The notes below the pieces were generated by a model. That model worked only from the letters and a program-made list of their open reading frames with translations. It ran no database searches and was not told the origin of the DNA. Shown here in pieces: positions 53,626 to 60,652 of a stretch of 64,000 nucleotides of DNA; the stretch's first letter is position 1; every line of letters begins with the position of its first letter. Both the position numbers and the translations under genes were made by a program. Source of the stretch: Anaerorhabdus sp036641015 (GTDB lineage: Bacteria > Bacillota_I > Bacilli_A > Erysipelotrichales > Erysipelotrichaceae); contig NZ_JAVWFO010000001.1 in NCBI RefSeq assembly GCF_036641015.1, forward strand, positions 25,663 through 89,662, given 5' to 3'.

Positions 53626-55057
53626 CTCTTCTAATTGGCGCTTCAAAATAAAATGTCGAACCTTCATTTAATTTTGAATTTACACCATATTTAAATTTAT
53701 GTAATTCTAATATTTCTTTTACAATGGCCAATCCAATTCCTGATCCTTGCTCAACACGAGTATGTTCTTTATCCACTTTGTAATAGCGATCCCATATAAG
53801 TGATAATTGATTCTCATCTATACCCATTCCAAAATCTTGAATCTCAATTCTTACATTATTATCAACAACAGATTGTCTAACAATTACTTTTCTTGAATCA
53901 TTAGAATAGTTTATCGCATTATTAATAAAATTATGTAATACTTGCATGAGCCTTGTTGAATCCGCAGTTATTTCAATTTCCTTATCATATATATATTCAA
54001 TTTCAAATTTATTTTGTCTTAAATAAGTTTCATATGTTTTAATAACATCTTTAATACATTGTGTTAAATTTATTTGTTCTTTTTGTAAGTTAATTTTATT
54101 TTCACTTAATCGTGATAAATCTAATAAATCATTTACTATTAATGTTAATCGTTTAGATTCTTCAATAATAACTTTTAAATTATCATCCGTTTTTTCATCA
54201 GGTAAATCTAGCATCATTTCTCCATAGCCACTAATCATAGTAAGTGGCGTTCTTAAATCGTGTGATACATTAGCGATAAGATCTCGTTTTGCTTGATCTG
54301 CTTTTTGTATTTGAACCGATGCATCAATTAAAGTGTCATTTAGGGCATGAACTTCTTGATATGCCTTTTCATTTATTGTGTTGTCATATGAACCTTTAGC
54401 TAAACTCTTCGAAGACTTTGTTATATCCGCTATCGGCTTAACAATTTTTTTAGATAAGAAAAATGCTAACCCAATAGTACCTATAAATATTATCCCAGCA
54501 ATTACAAACAGTTGATCAGACAACGTTTGAGTCGCAGCATTAATCCTAGTCACCCTTGAATTCACCAAAATAATATTAGGTGTACCAGTAGTTGACATAA
54601 CAACTTTGGTATAAACTATATTTTTATCACCTTTATTTCTAGGTGTAAAAGAATCTGGATTATTAAAATTAAATGTCATTTCAATTAAATCTGTTTTAGC
54701 TAAATAACTTCCACCATTCTCTTGTGCCAATGAATAATATTCATATAATTTATCCAACGGAATTCTATCTATTGAACATCCTGACAAATTATTAGAAGTG
54801 ACATTATTAGTATCCGTAATAACCGATACACATAAATCATTTTGTTTCGAAATAGATTCAACATATACATCTAAGTTTTCTTTATCAATTACTTTAGCTA
54901 TATTATTCGCAACATCTTTAACAACATTAATTTTATTTGATTCATATAATGGCTGAAGTAATACGATTTGAAATAACCAAAGTATCGCAAGAATACCAAA
55001 CATAAAAGTTAGTAAATAAATAAATAACTTCCATTGTAATTTAATCGGCTTTTTCAA
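53615..55057 (-). CDS. Sensor histidine kinase
   Basis: This 480-residue protein has two membrane helices (about 10-32 and 180-202) around an extracellular sensor domain. A HAMP linker (about 205-255) leads to a HisKA domain with phosphoacceptor His in NVSHDLRTPLTM. The HATPase domain has NFINNAINYS, QDFGMGID and GSGIGLAIVK. It pairs with the OmpR-type regulator whose gene overlaps its start by 17 bases. The signal is unknown, and the layout is PhoR/WalK-like. Confidence 0.95.
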   Translation of the reverse strand: MKKPIKLQWKLFIYLLTFMFGILAILWLFQIVLLQPLYESNKINVVKDVANNIAKVIDKENLDVYVESISKQNDLCVSVITDTNNVTSNNLSGCSIDRIPLDKLYEYYSLAQENGGSYLAKTDLIEMTFNFNNPDSFTPRNKGDKNIVYTKVVMSTTGTPNIILVNSRVTRINAATQTLSDQLFVIAGIIFIGTIGLAFFLSKKIVKPIADITKSSKSLAKGSYDNTINEKAYQEVHALNDTLIDASVQIQKADQAKRDLIANVSHDLRTPLTMISGYGEMMLDLPDEKTDDNLKVIIEESKRLTLIVNDLLDLSRLSENKINLQKEQINLTQCIKDVIKTYETYLRQNKFEIEYIYDKEIEITADSTRLMQVLHNFINNAINYSNDSRKVIVRQSVVDNNVRIEIQDFGMGIDENQLSLIWDRYYKVDKEHTRVEQGSGIGLAIVKEILELHKFKYGVNSKLNEGSTFYFEAPIRRGDE

Positions 55058-55712
55058 AACGATAACCTACCCCTCTTAATGTAACAATAAATTTGTTATA
55101 AGGTCCTAAATTTCTACGTAATAATTTAATGTGTGTATCTAGGGTACGGTCATCACCAAAGAAATCATAACCCCATACTTTTTGTAACAATTTATCACGC
55201 GTTAATGCTATTCCTTGATTACGAATTAAAAATTCAAGCAAATCAAATTCTTTAGGAGATAGTTGTGTTTTTACTCCATCAACTTCAACAATACGTGCAG
55301 TAAAATCTACCGTTAATCCTTCTTGTGTAAATACTTCCGTTAACTCGCTTTGTGATTTTGTGCGTTTCAAAATAGCTTGTATACGCATCATCAACTCTTT
55401 AGGAGAAAATGGTTTAACAACATAATCATCAATACCTAAATCAAATCCATGAATTTTATCATACTCTTCTCCTAAGGCCGTTAACATGATAATTGGGATA
55501 TCTTTCATCTTCCTAATTTCTTTACACGCTGAAAAGCCATCCAGGTTTGGCATCATAACATCCATAACAATTAAATCAAAATTATTATCAGCACATTTTT
55601 CAACAGCATCTAAACCATCGATTGCTTCCGTTACTTCATATCCTTCATATTGCGCATATTTACGTATCATTTCTCTAATTTTTACTTCGTCATCAACGAT
55701 TAATATTTTCAT
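55041..55712 (-). CDS. OmpR/PhoB-family response regulator
   Basis: This 223-residue protein has a receiver domain with Asp51 in LIVMDVMMPN, the acidic pair at D7-D8 and Lys in VVKPFSPKE. A C-terminal winged-helix DNA-binding domain (about 127-221; SPKEFDLLEFLIRN) follows. The start is MKILIVDD after GGTGAT, and a longer frame is unsupported. It is the first gene of the operon, with possible self-binding direct repeats upstream. Confidence 0.96.
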   Translation of the reverse strand: MKILIVDDEVKIREMIRKYAQYEGYEVTEAIDGLDAVEKCADNNFDLIVMDVMMPNLDGFSACKEIRKMKDIPIIMLTALGEEYDKIHGFDLGIDDYVVKPFSPKELMMRIQAILKRTKSQSELTEVFTQEGLTVDFTARIVEVDGVKTQLSPKEFDLLEFLIRNQGIALTRDKLLQKVWGYDFFGDDRTLDTHIKLLRRNLGPYNKFIVTLRGVGYRFEKAD

Positions 55713-55728
55713 TTTTATCACCATTTTT

Positions 55729-55761
55729 ATTATACACCATGCTATGTGAATTTTGCGTGAA
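55729..55761 (-). promoter_or_regulatory. Promoter and direct repeats of the two-component operon
   Basis: A consensus TATAAT (55729-55734) follows two TTCAC repeats spaced 11 bases apart (55746-55750 and 55757-55761), overlapping the -35 zone, where no good hexamer is seen. This layout is typical of PhoB/OmpR-type activator sites and suggests autoregulation. Confidence 0.5.
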
Positions 55762-55763
55762 TA

Positions 55764-55791
55764 CAATAAAAGGGCTATTTATTAAGCCCTT
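55764..55791 (-). terminator. Intrinsic terminator of mrp
   Basis: AAGGGCT/AGCCCTT forms a 7-bp stem at 55770-55791 overlapping the mrp stop codon, followed by TTATTG on the reverse strand. Confidence 0.7.
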
Positions 55792-56605
55792 CAATTTTTG
55801 TAATTGCTTTATCTAAATTTCGTGTATCAACAACTTCAATGTTTCCAGCATCGCATAGGCTAGCAATCATTGGATCCAATGGCAATTGTGCTAGTACTTC
55901 CAATCCAGCATCCCTTGCAATTTCTAATATATGACTCTCACCGAAAACATATATTTTATGATCACATTCATCGCATTGAACATAACTCATATTTTCTATA
56001 ATACCCAAAACATTGATTTTCATCATTTTAGCCATATTAATTGCTTTTGCTACAACCATGCTAACTAATTCTTGTGGAGATGTGACAATGACAATACCGT
56101 CTAATGGTAATGACTGAAATACCGTTAATGGTACATCACCCGTTCCAGGAGGCATGTCTACAAATAAATAATCCACATCATTCCAAACAACATCGGTATA
56201 AAATTGTTTAACAATACCCGCAATAACAGGTCCTCTCCAAATTACTGGTGTTTCATCTGTTTCAAGCATCATATTAATTGACATTACTTGAATTCCACCT
56301 TCTGTAACACATGGATAAATCGCATCTTGTGTTCCTTCAGCTTTGCCAGTTATACCGAATACTTTTGTCATACTAGGTCCTGTAATATCAGCATCCAATA
56401 CGCCCACATTAAATCCCTTACGTGACATTGCGGTCGCAAGCATACTGGTAACTAGGCTTTTACCTACCCCACCCTTACCACTTACAACACCAATGATTTT
56501 TTTAATATTACTATCTTTGTGTGGCTTGATTAAGAAGCTTTCAGGGTTCGTACGCTCTGAACAACTTTGACTACAAGATCCACAATCATGATTACAACTA
56601 CTCAT
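55775..56605 (-). CDS. mrp: Mrp/NBP35-type Fe-S cluster carrier ATPase
   Basis: This 276-residue P-loop protein has the deviant Walker A SGKGGVGKS near residue 40 and VDMPPGTGD. A CxxC pair in QCDECD near 215 bridges an Fe-S cluster in dimers. The N-terminus is unusually cysteine-rich (MSSCNHDCGSCSQSC) and could bind a second cluster, as in NBP35. It delivers Fe-S clusters to apoproteins. AAAGGTGG precedes the ATG. Confidence 0.94.
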   Translation of the reverse strand: MSSCNHDCGSCSQSCSERTNPESFLIKPHKDSNIKKIIGVVSGKGGVGKSLVTSMLATAMSRKGFNVGVLDADITGPSMTKVFGITGKAEGTQDAIYPCVTEGGIQVMSINMMLETDETPVIWRGPVIAGIVKQFYTDVVWNDVDYLFVDMPPGTGDVPLTVFQSLPLDGIVIVTSPQELVSMVVAKAINMAKMMKINVLGIIENMSYVQCDECDHKIYVFGESHILEIARDAGLEVLAQLPLDPMIASLCDAGNIEVVDTRNLDKAITKIEGLNK

Positions 56606-56649
56606 TTAACTTACCACCTTTCAACGTATTTTATAATATCACAAATGAA

Positions 56650-57357
56650 CTAAATAAACATCAATATAACATTTATAACTATTACAACAATTAATGAAGG
56701 TAACATATTCGCAATTTTTAGTTTACCTGGTGCAATAAAATTTATACCGATACACAATACCAACGCATATCCCACCATACACAATTGTCTTAAAAACTCA
56801 CCCACTAAGATTCCCGATAATGAACCCGCTAATAGAGTAATTATTCCTTGATATATTAATACCGGAACTGATGCAAAAATTACCCCCATGCCTAGTGTTG
56901 CAGCTAATATAATACTTGTTATACCATCGAGAATACTTTTTACATATAGAACATTAGGGTTATGTAAAAGTCCATCATTTATTGAACCAATTATTGCCAT
57001 AGCACCCACACAAAATATAATTGATGCCGCAACAAAACTACTTGCAAATCCTGCCAAATTAAACTTTTTTTCAATTTTTACAGATAAGTTATTTAAGAAA
57101 GAATCGATATCTAATGACTCACCAATAAGTGTTCCAATAACTATAGAAATTACTAATATTAACTCACCGTTTGTTGATATTATATTTCCATTTACAACTG
57201 CCATATTAGATATGACACCATTTATTCCAATAATTAAAATACAAATTCCAATAGCGATATAAATACTATCCTGTACATTCTTTTTTATTCCATTTTTCAA
57301 TAATATTCCAAGCAATCCTCCGATTACAATGCATATCGCATTAACAATACTCCCCAT
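56650..57357 (-). CDS. DUF554-family membrane protein
   Basis: This 235-residue protein has about seven hydrophobic segments and the family start GSIVNAICIVIGGLLG. DUF554 (YdfK/YqgA type) members are putative transporters of unknown substrate. The start is the ATG with GGAGGAG upstream. A longer frame overlaps the purF terminator. It lies downstream of purF but is separated by that terminator. Confidence 0.9.
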   Translation of the reverse strand: MGSIVNAICIVIGGLLGILLKNGIKKNVQDSIYIAIGICILIIGINGVISNMAVVNGNIISTNGELILVISIVIGTLIGESLDIDSFLNNLSVKIEKKFNLAGFASSFVAASIIFCVGAMAIIGSINDGLLHNPNVLYVKSILDGITSIILAATLGMGVIFASVPVLIYQGIITLLAGSLSGILVGEFLRQLCMVGYALVLCIGINFIAPGKLKIANMLPSLIVVIVINVILMFI

Positions 57358-57372
57358 ATCTCCTCCAATAGA

Positions 57373-57394
57373 AAACAGGATTTTCATCCTGTTT
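57373..57394 (-). terminator. Intrinsic terminator of purF
   Basis: A 9-bp stem AAACAGGAT/ATCCTGTTT with loop GAAA is followed by a short T-rich stretch on the reverse strand. Confidence 0.7.
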
Positions 57395-57401
57395 CATTTT
57401 A

Positions 57402-58796
57402 CTACTTCTTTATAATGTTTCCTAGTGAAAATAGATTAGTTGGATATTTACCACTAAAGCAAGCAACGCATAAATCCGTACCATTTGCCTCTTTTACTTC
57501 ATCAATCGTTAAGAATTTTAAACTATCTGCCCCTATATAATCCTTTAGTTCTTTTATACTTAGTTTAGAACTTATTAATTCATCATATGATGATGTATCA
57601 ACCCCATAGAAACAAGGAGATTTAAATTCTGGAGATGCAATACGTACATGAACAGACTTAGCTCCTGCATCTTTTAATAGCTGAACAATTCGTTTCATAG
57701 TAGTACCACGAACTATTGAGTCATCGATCATGACAATACGCTTACCACTAACAATAGCTGAGATAGCACTTAGTTTCATGCGTACACCACGTTCTCTTTG
57801 TTTTTGTGTTGGTTGAATAAATGTTCTACCAACATAACGATTTTTAATTAAACCTATTTCATAAGGTAAACCGCTTTCCTCTGCATAACCAATTGCTGCA
57901 CTTAGTGATGAGTCTGGAACACCTATGACAATATCTGCATTCACTTTATCTTTACGAGCTAATAATTTGCCAGAAAGTTTACGAGCATTATGAACATTTA
58001 CCCCTTCAATTACACTATCTGGACGAGCGAAGTAAATATATTCCATTGCACACATCTTTTTTTGAACTTTATCAGTATACTTGAATGACTGAACACCATC
58101 ATGTGCAATTCTAACTACTTCACCTGGTTCAACATCACGAATAAATTTTGCATTTACTATATCATATGCACAACTTTCACTAGAGATGCAATAACCATCT
58201 TCAAGTTTAGCAATTGATAATGGTCTTAATCCATTTTTATCACGTGCTGCATACATACAATCTTTAGTCATAATAATAACCGCAAACGCACCTTCAAGTT
58301 TGGCACATGCATTCATTATTTTGTAAACCATCGTTCCTTCTTCTTTTTGAATTAAATGCAAGAAGATTTCACTATCGCTAGTACCTTGGAAGATACTACC
58401 ACTATTTTCTAATTCAATTTTTATCTCTTTAGCATTAACAATTTGTCCATTATTAACTAAAGCAAAAGATCCTTGATGGGCACGCACCATAATTGGTTGT
58501 ACGTTTTCAATTTGATTTTGATGTGCAGCAGCATAACGAACATGACCTACCGCATGTTTACCTGGTAATTCATCAATGATTTTATTATTAAACACTTCAC
58601 TAATTAAGCCTTTGCCTTTATAACAAGTAATATTTTTATTATCACTTGCTGCAATACCACACGCTTCTTGTCCACGATGTTGTAAAGCATGTAAGCCAAA
58701 GTATGATAAACTTGCTGCATCCTTCACATTATAAATTCCGAAACATCCACACTCTTCATTAAGTTTATTACCCATTAATTCTCTAAATTCATCCAT
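57402..58796 (-). CDS. purF: Amidophosphoribosyltransferase
   Basis: This 464-residue enzyme catalyses the first committed step of purine synthesis, from PRPP and glutamine to phosphoribosylamine. A 15-residue propeptide precedes the catalytic Cys16 in NEE-CGCFGIYN. The C-terminal domain has the PRPP loop VIMIDDSIVRGTT, and cysteines for an Fe-S cluster occur (CACFSG-like ending CVACFSG). GGAGGG precedes two adjacent ATGs, and the second gives better spacing. purF stands alone here, not in a pur operon, and is controlled by the riboswitch leader upstream. Confidence 0.96.
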   Translation of the reverse strand: MDEFRELMGNKLNEECGCFGIYNVKDAASLSYFGLHALQHRGQEACGIAASDNKNITCYKGKGLISEVFNNKIIDELPGKHAVGHVRYAAAHQNQIENVQPIMVRAHQGSFALVNNGQIVNAKEIKIELENSGSIFQGTSDSEIFLHLIQKEEGTMVYKIMNACAKLEGAFAVIIMTKDCMYAARDKNGLRPLSIAKLEDGYCISSESCAYDIVNAKFIRDVEPGEVVRIAHDGVQSFKYTDKVQKKMCAMEYIYFARPDSVIEGVNVHNARKLSGKLLARKDKVNADIVIGVPDSSLSAAIGYAEESGLPYEIGLIKNRYVGRTFIQPTQKQRERGVRMKLSAISAIVSGKRIVMIDDSIVRGTTMKRIVQLLKDAGAKSVHVRIASPEFKSPCFYGVDTSSYDELISSKLSIKELKDYIGADSLKFLTIDEVKEANGTDLCVACFSGKYPTNLFSLGNIIKK

Positions 58797-58808
58797 CATG
58801 CACCCTCC

Positions 58809-58842
58809 GTAAAAATAAAAATACATATTGAAAGCAATATGT
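58809..58842 (-). terminator. Attenuator terminator before purF
   Basis: A perfect 8-bp stem ACATATTG/CAATATGT with loop CTTT (58823-58842) is followed on the reverse strand by ATTTTTATTTTT. The purF ribosome binding site comes straight after. The hairpin begins 2 bases after the stop codon of the upstream ORF. Confidence 0.85.
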
Positions 58843-58844
58843 AG

Positions 58845-58883
58845 TTAATTTCTATTTGTTTGTAATTTTGTAATAGTAAACAT
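58845..58883 (-). CDS. Short upstream ORF in the purF leader (12 codons)
   Basis: A start ATG at 58883 has GGAGG seven bases upstream and encodes MFTITKLQTNRN, then TAA at 58845-58847. The purF attenuator hairpin starts 2 bases later, so a ribosome at the stop codon would cover its 5' arm. The peptide itself has no obvious sensor codon run. Translation is inferred from the ribosome binding site alone. Repeated ATTACAAA segments (58859-58874) inside it can pair with ATTTGT-like sequence TTTGTAAT at 58896-58903, enclosing its ribosome binding site in a loop. Confidence 0.5.
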   Translation of the reverse strand: MFTITKLQTNRN

Positions 58884-58901
58884 CCTTTTTCCTCCATTAC
58901 A

Positions 58902-58940
58902 AAGTAAACCTATCACGTATTAAGGGGAAAAGGTTTACTT
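58902..58940 (-). promoter_or_regulatory. Alternative hairpin competing with the aptamer P1 stem
   Basis: AAGTAAACC (58932-58940) pairs with GGTTTACTT (58902-58910). Its 5' arm shares three bases with the closing strand of aptamer stem P1, so the two folds compete. It lacks a T run and so is more likely part of the switch than a terminator. Confidence 0.55.
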
Positions 58941-59000
58941 GTAGTCCACTATTGGCTAGTGGGTAGAAACATGTCAGCCATTTATTGACACATATACAAG
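58938..59000 (-). promoter_or_regulatory. Purine riboswitch aptamer, guanine-type
   Basis: The 63-base element has P1 CTTGTA/TACAAG, P2 GTGTCA/TGACAT with an ATGG-containing loop, and the conserved junction TTTCTACC. P3 is CCACT/AGTGG with a GCCA loop that can kiss the P2 loop, and the 3' junction is GACTACAAG. The base equivalent to position 74 is C, which predicts guanine or hypoxanthine rather than adenine. J1/2 is shorter and L2 longer than the consensus. Confidence 0.82.
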
Positions 59001-59027
59001 CAAATGTGATCTTTCAATCACAAAGAT

Positions 59028-59056
59028 AGTATACACAACCGAGCCACTCATTACAA
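59028..59056 (-). promoter_or_regulatory. Promoter of the purF transcript
   Basis: The reverse strand reads TTGTAA (59051-59056), 17 bases, then TATACT (59028-59033) with a TGTG extension. A small hairpin GTGAT/ATCAC lies at the 5' end of the leader (59006-59022). The 325-base gap between scpB and purF is thus fully used by the promoter, aptamer, upstream ORF and attenuator. Confidence 0.75.
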
Positions 59057-59124
59057 GTTTTTTTTCTTGGTATCTCATAATTTTTAATGTAAATCTTCCA
59101 ATACTTAGTATTCATTCATTAATT

Positions 59125-59152
59125 AAAGAAAAAGTGGGTTCTTCACCCACTT
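59125..59152 (-). terminator. Intrinsic terminator of scpAB
   Basis: An 8-bp stem AAGTGGGT/ACCCACTT at 59132-59152 overlaps the scpB stop codon, followed by a T run on the reverse strand. Confidence 0.85.
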
Positions 59153-59801
59153 AGTCAAATAGATTTTCGTTGTTAGCTTCTGTATCAAATTCAGGTAATT
59201 TAGGTAACTCTTCTAAACTTAACAGTTTAAAGCTATCCATAAATTCATCTGTAACTTCATATAAAATTGGTCTACCTGGTGCTTCACTTCTACCATTTTC
59301 ACGTATCAAGTTACGAGCTTCAAGTTTTCGCAACATCATGTCACATCCAACGCCACGTATCTCTTCGATTTCAACACGAGTGATAGGTTGCTTGTAAGCT
59401 ATAATAGCTAAAGTTTCTAATGCTGCTTGCGAAATACCTGCAGTCTTTGTTGTTTGAAATAATTTTTCTGCGTATGGATGAACAATTGCTTTAGATAAAA
59501 ACTTATACACACCACCATAGTTAGCTATTTCAAAACCACGGCAATCATCCGCATAAGCATCTTGTAATAGTTTAAACTCTGTCTCACAGCGTTCAAAACT
59601 AATGCCTAAAACTTCACTAGCTTGTTGCAATGTAATACCTTCTTCGCCAACAATAAACAACAACCCTTCAAGAATTGTACCTGCTCGGTTACCTTCTTCA
59701 ACTTTATTATTTTCTTCAATAGCTTCATCAATTTTTTCTTCAATTTCTGTTGTGATTTCTTCAACAACTTCTGTTTGCTCATCATTAAGGATTTCTGTCA
59801 T
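59151..59801 (-). CDS. scpB: Segregation and condensation protein B
   Basis: This 216-residue protein has an acidic N-terminal extension of about 40 residues and then two winged-helix domains (LEGLLFIVGEEGITLQQ; LETLAIIAYKQPITRVEIEEIRGV). It is the kleisin-associated subunit of the SMC-ScpAB condensin. The start is chosen at MTEIL because GGGGG is 8 bases upstream. It follows scpA by a few bases. Confidence 0.95.
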   Translation of the reverse strand: MTEILNDEQTEVVEEITTEIEEKIDEAIEENNKVEEGNRAGTILEGLLFIVGEEGITLQQASEVLGISFERCETEFKLLQDAYADDCRGFEIANYGGVYKFLSKAIVHPYAEKLFQTTKTAGISQAALETLAIIAYKQPITRVEIEEIRGVGCDMMLRKLEARNLIRENGRSEAPGRPILYEVTDEFMDSFKLLSLEELPKLPEFDTEANNENLFD

Positions 59802-59806
59802 TATCA

Positions 59807-60532
59807 TTACCCCCTCTTAAACCAAATTGTTTCTTTATCATCGATAGTAAATACCAATGTATGTTGTCTTGCTAAATCTAATATTGATAAGAATGTTACA
59901 ATAACCATTTGCATATCAGTACAATCATCTAGTAGTGTTTCAAAAGCAAATGTTTCTGGTAAATCTTTTAACCGCGCTCTAATTTGCAATGAGCGATCTT
60001 CCATAGACAACTCCTTAGCAGTAAATTTAGTTTCAATAGGTTTTGATAATTGAAGTCTTCGTAAACATTTATTCATAGCTTTTACTAAATCATACGGTGT
60101 TCCATTAATTGGTTCATTTTCTGTTTTAGGTTTTGTCCATTCTTCAACTTCAATAGATATTGGCTTAGACATTTGCATCATTCTTTGATGAAATAATTCA
60201 CTTAATTCTTCACTAACCTCTTTGAATTGTTGATACTCTAATAATCGTCTTACTAAACGATCTTTAGGGTCTTCTTCATATTCATCACCTAATATAGTAT
60301 CATCCTTAGGAAGGATTTTTTTACTTTTGTATTCAATAAGTGTAGCAAGTTCAAGTAAGTATTCACTTGCGACCTCTAGATGTAAATCTTCCATATGACT
60401 AAGATAATTTAAATATTGATCTGTCAATGCACTTATATCTAAATCAAAAAGATCTAATTCTTGCTCCTTAATAAGGTGAAGCATTAAATCTAATGGACCT
60501 TCAAATTGTTCAATTGTTACAGTAAAACTCAT
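59807..60532 (-). CDS. scpA: Segregation and condensation protein A (kleisin)
   Basis: This 241-residue protein begins with the kleisin signature FEGPLDLMLHLIKEQELDLFD. It has a central DLHLEVASEYLLELATLIEYKSKKILP and a C-terminal winged helix that binds the SMC head. It bridges the SMC dimer in chromosome condensation. It is directly followed by scpB. Confidence 0.96.
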   Translation of the reverse strand: MSFTVTIEQFEGPLDLMLHLIKEQELDLFDLDISALTDQYLNYLSHMEDLHLEVASEYLLELATLIEYKSKKILPKDDTILGDEYEEDPKDRLVRRLLEYQQFKEVSEELSELFHQRMMQMSKPISIEVEEWTKPKTENEPINGTPYDLVKAMNKCLRRLQLSKPIETKFTAKELSMEDRSLQIRARLKDLPETFAFETLLDDCTDMQMVIVTFLSILDLARQHTLVFTIDDKETIWFKRG

Positions 60533-60620
60533 ATGTACACCTCGCTATAAAATTATATCAAAAATAACGTAATCTCACTAGTAGAAACTTATTTAATCCA
60601 TGCAATTATCAATAAGCATA

Positions 60621-60650
60621 CAAAACGATAGTCAGATGACTATCGTTTTG
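60621..60650 (-). terminator. Intrinsic terminator of leuS
   Basis: A 12-bp stem AAAACGATAGTC/GACTATCGTTTT with a short loop lies directly after the leuS stop codon. T residues flank both sides, so it could also act on the plus strand. Confidence 0.85.
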
Positions 60651-60652
60651 TG

